From the NCBI GenBank assembly GCA_024636345.1, contig JAGXHG010000032.1:62001-126000 (forward strand): a DNA stretch of 64,000 nt. Reading direction: 5' to 3'. The position numbers and the translations under genes were made by a program. The notes beneath the pieces are model-generated. The model had not been told where the DNA came from. It searched no databases and saw nothing but the letters and a program-made list of their open reading frames with translations. Within the stretch, counting starts at the first letter, position 1. Each line of letters opens with the position of its first letter. The stretch comes from Desulfobulbaceae bacterium (GTDB lineage: Bacteria > Desulfobacterota > Desulfobulbia > Desulfobulbales > Desulfocapsaceae). This document shows, one piece after another, positions 1-7,112 of this stretch.

Positions 1-1210
1 TCAACATGGTCTTCTGCAGCTTGATTCCCTTGCCGATCCCAGGCACCTTGTTCAGCATCTCAATCTCCACCCCCTCATCTGGCTGAAGACGAATCACCAG
101 CTTGTTGGGTGGCAGATCCCTGTAACTATCTTTGAAGATGTTATGAGGCAATTGTTTGAAAAAGATAACGACCTCTGAACGTTTGGTGGTCATCCGTTTT
201 CCGGTTCGCAGATAAAAAGGGACGCCTGCCCAGCGCCAGTTATCGATATCCACCTTAATGGCCACAAAGCTTTCAGTAGTGGATCTGGGATTCCCGCCCT
301 CTTCCTGCAGATAGCCGACAACCGGATTACCTTTGATAAAACCGCCAGCATACTGGCCGCGCACAGTTTTATCGTCCACATTGTCAACGGTAATTGGACG
401 CAGGGCCTTGAGCACCTTAAGTTTCTCGTTGCGGATGGAGTCTCCATCCATATTCGCCGGCGGCTCCATGGCCACCAAAGTGAGGATCTGTATTAAATGA
501 TTCTGCACCATATCCCGCAACTGGCCGGATTTATCGAAATAGCCCCACCGCCCCTCAATGCCGACCTCTTCCGCCACGGTGATCTGGACATGGTCAATAG
601 TATCATGGTCCCAATTGGTAGTGAAAATGGAGTTGGCAAAACGCAGGGCCAGCAGATTCATGACTGTTTCCTTGCCCAGATAGTGATCAATCCGATAAAC
701 TTGACTCTCAGCAAAGACTCTGGCCACCACATCATTGATCTCCTGGGACGAGGCCAGATCCCGGCCAATCGGTTTTTCGAGTACCACCCTGGTTTCCGGC
801 ATGATAATGCCGGCGTGATCAAGCCCTTGGCAGATATCCTCATAGAGATTGGGAGCAACGGAAAAATAATTGACCAGCACCCGCCTGCCCTGATCGGTTG
901 CTGCCAGCAGCTTTTTATAATCCTCGGGTTGGTCAATATTAATCAGGACATAACTCAGACGGGCCAGCAGACGCTCCACCACCTCTTCATCTAGACCATT
1001 TTTAACAAAGATTTCAAGCGCCACCCGCATTTTCCCGACAAAATCAACATGACTGAGATCATGGCGGGCAATACCAATAATCCGGGTTTCCGGATGCAGC
1101 AATCCCTCTCGATCCAACTGGTAGAGTGAAGGGATGAGTTTGCGACGGGACAGATCACCAAGAACTCCAAAAATGGCAAAGTCACACGCTATATTCTTCT
1201 GTTCCGGCAT
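1..1210 (-). CDS. zwf: Glucose-6-phosphate 1-dehydrogenase (3' end outside window)
   Basis: Oxidises glucose 6-phosphate to 6-phosphogluconolactone with NAD(P)+, first step of the oxidative pentose phosphate route. Translation from the ATG at 1210 begins MPEQKNIACDFAIFGVLGDL, an N-terminal dinucleotide-binding motif. It carries the family active-site signature RIDHYLGKE near residue 180 and the LEKPIGRD motif before it. About 403 codons are visible of a family length near 490, so the C-terminus lies before base 1. The ORF track lists only fragments because no stop is in the window, but the frame is open throughout. A GGT-rich upstream stretch (AGAGGTCGCAGT) may be the ribosome site. Identification is secure. 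Confidence 0.95.
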   Translation of the reverse strand, partial: MPEQKNIACDFAIFGVLGDLSRRKLIPSLYQLDREGLLHPETRIIGIARHDLSHVDFVGKMRVALEIFVKNGLDEEVVERLLARLSYVLINIDQPEDYKKLLAATDQGRRVLVNYFSVAPNLYEDICQGLDHAGIIMPETRVVLEKPIGRDLASSQEINDVVARVFAESQVYRIDHYLGKETVMNLLALRFANSIFTTNWDHDTIDHVQITVAEEVGIEGRWGYFDKSGQLRDMVQNHLIQILTLVAMEPPANMDGDSIRNEKLKVLKALRPITVDNVDDKTVRGQYAGGFIKGNPVVGYLQEEGGNPRSTTESFVAIKVDIDNWRWAGVPFYLRTGKRMTTKRSEVVIFFKQLPHNIFKDSYRDLPPNKLVIRLQPDEGVEIEMLNKVPGIGKGIKLQKTML

Positions 1211-1335
1211 ACTGCGACCTCTCTTAGCTATGATTAAATGACTGCTCAACAAAAGACACTTAATCCTATCAGTGCTCTCCCTTGAATGCAACTATTCGCA
1301 CACTTTTAGTGCAAGATACCTTTACAATCTGGAGA

Positions 1336-1856
1336 CAAGCTGCTGAATGCCTTGCTGGCCGGTTTCATTCTGGAGGGCAGGAACCAATACTTTGCTTACG
1401 ATCATCCGGGCCGCTAGGTGGTACAAATGTCCTCTCAGTGATGCTCCTCCAGAGATTGTCCATCAATATTGGCAATACCATTTTGACTGTGAACGCCATG
1501 GTTTTAGTTTTGCTATCAATATATTATTGAAGCAGTACGTTATACTCTTATAGTTCTTTTTGTCAGTTTGAAGGTTATTCATCTCGTGGTCACTGGACTC
1601 AGCCAGAAGGACGGCCGTCTTTATCATTTCCTCAGAATGGGAAATTATATCACAAGAGATTTAAAAAGATATATGACGTGGAGTCACTATTATCAATAGG
1701 TGTGAAACGGGATATGCCAGTAATGAGGAGCATATTTAGTATGCCGTGGTTCCGCTAACCGAGGTTGGCCACCTTAAAAGATTCGTGCAAGAGATTGATC
1801 CTGCTGCTTTTGTGGTAGTAAATGACACGTTGGAGGTAGGAATTTACAAGATCTAG
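1336..1856 (+). pseudogene. Decayed YitT-family (DUF161/DUF2179) membrane protein
   Basis: Successive plus-strand frames each match part of a YitT-type protein in the right order. They are LLNALLAGFILEG, then SSGPLGGTNVLSVMLLQRLS, then YTLIVLFVSLKVIHLVVTGL, then TAVFIISSEWEIISQEI, then RGVTIINRCETGYA, and finally YAVVPLTEVGHLKRFVQEID ending at TAG 1854-1856. The last part is the DUF2179 domain, normally a C-terminal ligand-binding-like domain. At least three frameshifts and two in-frame stops separate the pieces. The N-terminal helices before about 1336 are not recognisable. Matching was by eye from family memory; the ordered matches make chance unlikely. Nothing suggests it is still expressed. 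Confidence 0.75.
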
Positions 1857-1960
1857 AACTAGCCACACTGGCAATAGGTACCTTGGAAAACATTAAGCAT
1901 GTGTACAATATTACATCATAAAATAACAATAATTATCACTAGCTATAGACAAGTTAATCC

Positions 1961-2425
1961 CTAAAAACCCCACACCAGTGACTTTTTGATCCACCCTTCC
2001 AGCCCTGATTCATGCTTTACCTTGTACCACCCTTTTTTCTCTTTCTCTTTTGCAATGACGACGCCGTAATAAGCCTGACCTACGATATCGTATTTCAGTC
2101 CAGGGCCACTGCGTATGTTGATTTTTTTATTTTTCCCTTTGTTCGCTGTAACAATTATGTGAGATTCCTTGTTAAGCAATGAAGAGTATATCCAGCCGCG
2201 GTCCTTTTCAAAGTCTTGAACCTTTACCCATTTTCCTTTTCGGGAGATAATCTTTACCGGAAAGCCATCATCATACACCCACTTCACACTATATTTTTCA
2301 CCTGGTCCTGCCCGCAGATTAACCTTGTCACCACTAATGCTTCTCATTTCCGCAAATGCGGATGGAGATAAAGCGAGAAAGAGAATGCTTGCCGCGAGAC
2401 AAATAGCTTTTATTTTTGTTAACAT
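1961..2425 (-). CDS. Exported protein with two bacterial SH3 domains
   Basis: A 154-residue protein with an N-terminal signal peptide (MLTKIKAICLAASILFLALS, cleavage probably after AFA). Two SH3b repeats follow. The first starts at KVNLRAGPGEKYSVKWV and ends with GWIYSSLL; the second starts at KINIRSGPGLKYDIVGQ and ends with GWIKKSLVWGF. NLR-GPG and the closing GWI are the usual hallmarks of such domains, which bind cell-wall peptides or ligands in the periplasm. No catalytic domain is attached. The role is unknown. It stands alone, with about 300 bases free on each side. Confidence 0.85.
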   Translation of the reverse strand: MLTKIKAICLAASILFLALSPSAFAEMRSISGDKVNLRAGPGEKYSVKWVYDDGFPVKIISRKGKWVKVQDFEKDRGWIYSSLLNKESHIIVTANKGKNKKINIRSGPGLKYDIVGQAYYGVVIAKEKEKKGWYKVKHESGLEGWIKKSLVWGF

Positions 2426-2681
2426 TCTTATGTTACCTCAAAAAAAATCATAGAACATTTTTCATATTTATTTATGTGACTCTTAAGAATTCTCAGCTCA
2501 ATTTTCTGAATAACCCCACAGGCACGGGAAGAATCAGTGAAATCAGTCTCCTGATCAGGACCCAGTGTCAATCACGCCGAGAACAGCACGACCACAACAC
2601 ACGTGGTTGAAAATTGTTAAGGGCCATGATTCAATATAATGCCCCTTCATTCTGCAGATCTTGCCATTCGGCCATTGACCG
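2426..2681. other. Intergenic stretch without recognised gene
   Basis: Between the SH3 protein and the small lipoprotein I see no coding signal that I can support. The 64-codon plus-strand frame 2416-2610 has no ribosome site or recognisable motif and overlaps the SH3 promoter region. Confidence 0.5.
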
Positions 2682-2724
2682 GCGACGAGGCGACTCCCTG
2701 ATGATCCGGAAGTCGTCCCGTCGC
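2682..2724 (-). terminator. Stem-loop after small lipoprotein gene
   Basis: Two arms of 17 bases (GCGACGAGGCGACTCCC and GGAAGTCGTCCCGTCGC) pair with about three mismatches around a short loop, 17 bases past the lipoprotein stop. There is no T-run, so it may stabilise the RNA rather than end transcription. Confidence 0.4.
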
Positions 2725-2740
2725 GGTAAAAGGTAAAGAA

Positions 2741-2893
2741 TCAACAGCCCTCGATGGCCGGGGCCTTTTTTACGGCCTGGTCAGCAACGGGTACAGTGTC
2801 CGATGCCGGAGTGTCGGTTTGTTTTGCCTCCTGAGCGCAGCCCCACAGCATCAGGCCAGCAACTATTGCAATAAGACAGAGTTTCTTGTTCAT
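2741..2893 (-). CDS. Small lipoprotein, 50 residues, ending in Glu-Gly-Cys
   Basis: Too short for the ORF track. The ATG at 2893 follows a good ribosome site (AAAGGAGAAAACC). The product has a signal peptide with lipobox, MNKKLCLIAIVAGLMLWGC, then an acidic and Ala/Pro-rich stretch and a tail AIEGC before TGA. Both ends resemble the triheme lipoprotein at 5487-6164, which has lipobox MLWGC and tail AVEGC. The DNA around the two stops is nearly identical too. This gene therefore looks like a paralogue that lost, or never had, the heme domain. Function is unknown; a surface-exposed C-terminal cysteine may be what is conserved. Confidence 0.7.
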   Translation of the reverse strand: MNKKLCLIAIVAGLMLWGCAQEAKQTDTPASDTVPVADQAVKKAPAIEGC

Positions 2894-3006
2894 GGTTTTC
2901 TCCTTTAGTAATAGGAATGGAAAGGGGACGGGAATACATTTTCTTTCATCCCGCCAGAGTACTCAGAACCTTTTTTAAAAACTACCTCTGTGGCCGATCT
3001 GCCTCT

Positions 3007-3978
3007 TCACGATCTCGATTCCTTGCCTACCGAGGTACGAAAATTAGACAGGCCTGCAGAGAGGTTTCTCGGATAGAGTGTAGCATAAGGGCGCACCCGA
3101 TTGGCCACCAGCGTGCGTACCAGAGACTTTATGATTCCTGGACTGTCGTTCACGCCGGCCAGTAGCACCGCCTGATTCCCCAGGGAAATACCGGCATCAG
3201 CCAGAAGACGCAGCGCCCGCCTGGAGGAGGTGGTAATCTCCCGCGGGTGATTAAAGTGTGTATTGATCCAGACAGGGTGGTGTTTTTTCAACATCTTCAC
3301 CAACTCGGGGGTAATGCGGCAGGGAAGCACAACCGGCATGCGGGTACCGATGCGGATAACCTGCACATGCTCAATCTGGCGCAACTCAGTGAGGATCCAG
3401 TGCAGGTACTTGTCCGAAAGCATCAATGGGTCTCCCCCGGAAAGCTCGACATCCAGGACTCCCGGCCTATTGCGGATGTATTCCAGCCCTTTGTGAATGT
3501 CATTGCTGGCGGGGACGGTGTCGGTATCACTCGTCTTGGGCTTTCGGGTGCAGTGACGGCAGGACATGGAACAGATGTTGCTCACATGAAAAAGGACCCG
3601 GTCCGGATCTAGATGGATGATCCCCGGAACCGGACTGCCCTTGTCCTCACACTGCAGCTCAGCCATATCGAACTTTTCTATTTCCAGCTCCTGGGAAGAG
3701 GGGAAGGCCTGTTTGAAAACCGGGTCGTTGCCGTAATCTTCGGCAGCAATCAGGGAAAGGTAGTAAGGGGTAATCGAGAGGGGAAACGTATCAAGGGCCT
3801 GCTTCACTTTTTGCCGTTTGTCTTCTTCGAGCTGGATCCCCAAGATGGATTCCACCATCGAAATTTTTTTGATCGCGTGTTTTAACTGCCAGCGCCAGTC
3901 TCTCCAGTGGGCAAGATCGACGTTTTTGTTGGTAATTTTTTTGGCTATGTTTTGCTGGTTGGCTGTATAGATGGTCAT
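3007..3978 (-). CDS. KamA-family radical SAM protein, C-terminally truncated (probable pseudogene)
   Basis: Resembles lysine 2,3-aminomutase (AblA/KamA), which makes beta-lysine, a precursor of the osmolyte N-acetyl-beta-lysine. Visible are the radical-SAM cysteines in [11 protein letters not shown] (about residue 136) and the ELSGGDPLM motif, and the core runs to [20 protein letters not shown]. The frame then stops at 323 residues, against about 410 for the family. A one-base shift after SVGK would continue as [15 protein letters not shown] before another stop. So a frameshift plus loss of the C-terminus seems to have removed the PGGGGK region holding the PLP-binding lysine. The start ATG has a GGAG ribosome site. 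The enzyme is unlikely to be active. EpmB is an alternative family but also needs that lysine. Confidence 0.7.
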   Translation of the reverse strand: MTIYTANQQNIAKKITNKNVDLAHWRDWRWQLKHAIKKISMVESILGIQLEEDKRQKVKQALDTFPLSITPYYLSLIAAEDYGNDPVFKQAFPSSQELEIEKFDMAELQCEDKGSPVPGIIHLDPDRVLFHVSNICSMSCRHCTRKPKTSDTDTVPASNDIHKGLEYIRNRPGVLDVELSGGDPLMLSDKYLHWILTELRQIEHVQVIRIGTRMPVVLPCRITPELVKMLKKHHPVWINTHFNHPREITTSSRRALRLLADAGISLGNQAVLLAGVNDSPGIIKSLVRTLVANRVRPYATLYPRNLSAGLSNFRTSVGKESRS

Positions 3979-3994
3979 GAAACTCCTTTGTGGG

Positions 3995-4022
3995 TAAGCG
4001 TTTGTCCATAGACAAACGCTTA
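3995..4022. promoter_or_regulatory. Perfect 12-bp inverted repeat upstream of kamA-like gene
   Basis: Arms TAAGCGTTTGTC and GACAAACGCTTA are exact complements around CATA, 17 bases upstream of the kamA-like start. Symmetry and spacing fit a dimeric repressor site; the MarR gene just upstream on the same strand is the obvious candidate. An RNA hairpin in the leader is the alternative. Confidence 0.55.
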
Positions 4023-4287
4023 CATGTCTTGAGCAGCGCTTTCTCTCAACATTCAGGGACGATGCTCCTCCCCCTGCCGGTCAGGTTCTTGCCAACATCT
4101 CCAGCGGGACCGTTTTCTTGTTTTGCTCCCCCTGACGTTGCTAAGAACGCTTTATTGTGGCTTGTAACCATATAGCCCTGAGCGTTATCGATCGGAACAG
4201 AATCCGAGCCGGTTCTGCTCCGCTTATAATAACAAGCCTCTATCGAGGGGTGGACCGGGAATGGAGCAGAGAGACTTGATGCAGCGG

Positions 4288-4890
4288 TCAGAAGGCTTCG
4301 GAAGGGGTGGTACCGTTGCCGGTCCGAGGCGAGATGGGGCCGATCTCAAGAACCGGAGATGCTTCAATCTTTCGGGCCTCCATCATGTCCACTATCTTTT
4401 CCAAGGCCAGGGTAATGGAAACGTGTTCCAGCTCAGGAAGGGTTTTTAAGGACTCGGCGAGGGTTTCCTGCAGAGGGGAGGGGGCCCTGGCGATCAGCGT
4501 TTCACCTCCCTCTGTCACACAGACCTGTACCTGGCGCCGGTCCTTGCTGCCCCGCTGTCGGACCGCCAGCCCCTTGTCTGCCAGGCGGTCAACTATTCCC
4601 ACAATCGTACTAGGGCTCAGGTAGACCCTGCTGGCCAACTGGGTAATTGTCAATGGCCCGCCCTTGGCAAGAGCCAGCAAACAAGCCAACTGCGGCCCGG
4701 TTATCTCGTACCCTTGAACCAATTTATGAGAATGGATTTCGACAGCCCGGATGATGCGCCGAATGGATTGAAGAATACGCAGTTCATAGCTGTTCTTCGG
4801 AACCAGTGGAGTGAATCCAGGCCCTAACAGAATCTCTCCGCCCCCTTCTGCAACAGATCTTTCGTCTTTTTCCGGTAATAAATTGTTCAT
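4288..4890 (-). CDS. MarR-family transcriptional regulator
   Basis: Winged-helix DNA-binding protein. The core reads YEITGPQLACLLALAKGG, then the helix-turn-helix LTITQLASRVYLSPSTIVGI, then the wing GSKDRRQVQVCVTEGG, the standard MarR order. The reading frame opens at TTG 4950, but the ATG at 4890 (MNNLLPEKDE) just after GGGAG is a more natural start and gives 200 residues. An unconserved acidic N-terminus and a Pro/Ser-rich tail extend the core. It lies upstream of the kamA-like gene on the same strand, with the palindrome at 3995-4022 between them, so it may control that gene. Ligand unknown. Confidence 0.85.
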   Translation of the reverse strand: MNNLLPEKDERSVAEGGGEILLGPGFTPLVPKNSYELRILQSIRRIIRAVEIHSHKLVQGYEITGPQLACLLALAKGGPLTITQLASRVYLSPSTIVGIVDRLADKGLAVRQRGSKDRRQVQVCVTEGGETLIARAPSPLQETLAESLKTLPELEHVSITLALEKIVDMMEARKIEASPVLEIGPISPRTGNGTTPSEAF

Positions 4891-5486
4891 CAACTCCCTG
4901 CCATTCTTGTTTCGATTCAAATAATTCGCACACGAACAATCAGAACACAAACAAACACCGTTGTCAAGCCGGTGTCAAGATCTGGGCAGAGAGCAAATAA
5001 ACTGTCTGGAGTTACAGCAGATAAGCCGAACAGAGTTATGTACAATAGAGTCGAAAGGCATAATTGGAGGAAGGGAAAGAAAATTTACAGGCTGATCGTT
5101 TGACGCAGGCGAAACCAACACTAGTCTACTCGGTACGGGCAAACGCACTATTCTCCGCTGAAGAAGAGGGGTTGGATGCTTAGGGGGAGATCGGGGTGTG
5201 CCATAGCAGGGTTCAGGGGACACCATAGCTAAGTACCTCTAAATTCCATGCATTCTTCTGCCATGACCATTTTCCTATTTTCTCTAAAGAGTACGGAGAG
5301 ATCATTATCTCCTCCCCGTACTTCCTCTTCTAAAAACAAAAGCCGCACAACCCTCCTGGAAAAAGAGGTCTTTAATGATGAGTTCAAGAACCGCTCACTG
5401 CGGAGAATGGTCCGCTTCTCTCATTAAGAAGGAATCAGTTCAGAGGGCGACCCTGAAGTCCCCCCATCGCAGAAACAAGGACAGAA
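4891..5486. other. Gene-poor stretch
   Basis: No supported gene. A weak imperfect stem (GTACGG...CCGTAC, about 5291-5320) lies downstream of the triheme lipoprotein and could serve it as a terminator. The 83-codon minus frame 4975-5226 is low-complexity and unconvincing. GGGGACACCATAG near 5217 resembles sequence seen beside REP-associated transposases, but no transposase is present. Confidence 0.4.
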
Positions 5487-6164
5487 TCAACAGCCCTCGA
5501 CAGCCTTGACCTTTTTCTGATGGCACTTGGTGCAGCTGGTGGGACCAGCCTTTTTTTCCTTATGACAGCCCTGGCAGAGGGCGTGGGCCTTCTTTTTTCC
5601 CAACTCGTACGGACCAGGCTGCTGGTCGCCATGACAGACAACACAGCCAAAAGCCTCAGCATGTTTCTTGTGCAGCAAAACAACCTTGCCATTCTTGTTA
5701 TCAATAACAACGCTTTCCACCTTAGTTGTAACCGCCTGTCCGCTCACCTCCACCACGGACGCGGTTTGTTGCTCCATCTTCTCGGCGACCTCAACCTTTT
5801 CTTCCTGAACTGCCACTGCAGCCTGATGTTCAGCATTTATTTCAATCTTTTTTTCAACCGCTTCAACTACCTCTTTGGCCGCATCTGAAACCGCATCGGC
5901 CGCCTCTGCGACCTTCTCTTCCTCCACAGTGATTGCTTTTTCAACCACTGCATCCGCCGCGTTAATCGCTTCTGCAGCCTTCTGGGTCGTTTCTTCAAGT
6001 TTTTCTTTAGCCGCCTCGGTCTCTCCTACAGCCTTATCCATGGCCTGCTGCTCGGTAGTGGGTATCGTTTCCGACACCGGAGCCTCGGCTTTTTTTTCAT
6101 CCGAGGTGCAGCCCCACAACATCAGGACAGCCATCATCGCAATAACACTAAATTTCAGTTTCAT
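5487..6164 (-). CDS. Triheme class III (c7-like) cytochrome lipoprotein
   Basis: Envelope electron carrier. I start at the ATG at 6164 (MKLKFSVIAMMAVLMLWGC), which puts the lipobox LWGC at the proper distance; the longer frame to 6209 would bury the signal. A long Ala/Glu/Lys-rich, probably helical linker of about 110 residues follows. The C-terminal heme domain has three CxxCH sites (CVVCH, CQGCH, CTKCH) with an upstream HKKHA that can supply distal histidines, as in cytochrome c7. It ends in AVEGC, shared with the 50-residue lipoprotein at 2741-2893. Three hemes and the tail are clearly visible; redox partners are not known. Confidence 0.85.
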   Translation of the reverse strand: MKLKFSVIAMMAVLMLWGCTSDEKKAEAPVSETIPTTEQQAMDKAVGETEAAKEKLEETTQKAAEAINAADAVVEKAITVEEEKVAEAADAVSDAAKEVVEAVEKKIEINAEHQAAVAVQEEKVEVAEKMEQQTASVVEVSGQAVTTKVESVVIDNKNGKVVLLHKKHAEAFGCVVCHGDQQPGPYELGKKKAHALCQGCHKEKKAGPTSCTKCHQKKVKAVEGC

Positions 6165-6261
6165 AGTTTTTTTACTTGGACGTTGGAAGTAAAAAGGAGA
6201 CGGATTCAATCAGCGCCTCCCACTGCATACCATCTTTTTTAGCAGATCGGAGCCTACTCTT

Positions 6262-6417
6262 TTACCGCATATGAAAACCACTCCCTCCAAACAATCCAAT
6301 CAATCCGATAATGATCAAATATATGGCAACGATGTAGTTCAACAGACGCGGAGCAACCAGAATAAGAATACCGGCGATCAGTGATACCAGAGGGGCAAGG
6401 CTTAAATTCATGTTCAT
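6262..6417 (-). CDS. DUF3096 small membrane protein, 51 residues
   Basis: Missed by the ORF track because of its size. The ATG at 6417 follows CCAAGGAGATAAAAAC, an excellent ribosome site. The product MNMNLSLAPLVSLIAGILIL continues as VAPRLLNYIVAIYLIIIGLI and ends GGSGFHMR. These are two hydrophobic segments around the APRLLNYIVAIYLI core typical of DUF3096 proteins. The function of the family is unknown. It lies alone between the triheme lipoprotein and the metal-efflux operon. Confidence 0.8.
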   Translation of the reverse strand: MNMNLSLAPLVSLIAGILILVAPRLLNYIVAIYLIIIGLIGLFGGSGFHMR

Positions 6418-6574
6418 GTTTTTATCTCCTTGGTCATTAGCTGTTTAGTTTTCGTTCGAAAGAGTATGGGGTCTACCGCACGTATTGGGTGTGCCAAGGG
6501 TATAGTAGTTCCTAATTTCCGGCAAGGTAGAAAAGACAGGCCAGAACTCATCCGGCCTGTCACGACCCAGCCTC

Positions 6575-7042
6575 TTACTTGACCATATAGTCAAAGAGGA
6601 ACTGCCGTTTTTCGCCGTTACCAAGCTTGGTACCCACCTCAAAAACGTACTTTCCCTTCTCACTTAAGGCCACATCAGCACCAAAACTTCCTTCCATAGC
6701 CATCATCTTTACCGCCTCCGTTTTTTTGCCGGTAGGATCGACGACCTTTACCGCAACCACCCCTGAGTCCAGGGCCTTGCCGGTGACGGTATCCGTAAAG
6801 GTGATCATGAGATGATTGGTCGTGCTCATGCCTGCCGCGGCCATGGCCTTACTGGTATCCAGCAGGTGGGCCATGGCCTTGACCCCGTCCACCGTTACTT
6901 CCGGCAGCATGATCTCATCGCCACCCATCTCCATGCCCCCCATATCCATACCGGCCATTGCTCCATGATCCGCTGCCTGAACTCCGACGGCCAAGACCAG
7001 AAAAAACAGGGCGCTTATCAGTTGCATCAGCTTCTTTTTCAT
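6575..7042 (-). CDS. Met-rich periplasmic protein of the metal efflux operon (YtkA/FixH-like fold)
   Basis: I start at the ATG at 7042 (MKKKLMQLISALFFLVLAVG), which gives a clean signal peptide and sits behind GAGGAGAAAA; the longer frame from 7147 overlaps cusA. After cleavage comes a Met/His/Gly-rich stretch (HGAMAGMDMGGMEMGG) suited to binding Cu(I) or Ag(I). Then follows a roughly 100-residue beta-rich domain ending NGEKRQFLFDYMVK. It is the last gene of the cusCBA-like operon. A role as periplasmic metal chaperone, parallel to CusF, is inferred; it is not a CusF homologue. Confidence 0.7.
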   Translation of the reverse strand: MKKKLMQLISALFFLVLAVGVQAADHGAMAGMDMGGMEMGGDEIMLPEVTVDGVKAMAHLLDTSKAMAAAGMSTTNHLMITFTDTVTGKALDSGVVAVKVVDPTGKKTEAVKMMAMEGSFGADVALSEKGKYVFEVGTKLGNGEKRQFLFDYMVK

Positions 7043-7112
7043 TGTTTTTCTCCTCTTGAGATTATTTTGTAAAGAACGGATTATTCCGCATGAGAACAAA
7101 GTTTGTGCTGAG

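Noticed and set aside
2416-2610. 64-codon plus-strand frame
   Set aside because: Overlaps the SH3 promoter region, no motif and no ribosome site.
4975-5226. 83-codon minus-strand frame
   Set aside because: Low-complexity Pro/Arg composition, no ribosome site, no motif; looks like chance.
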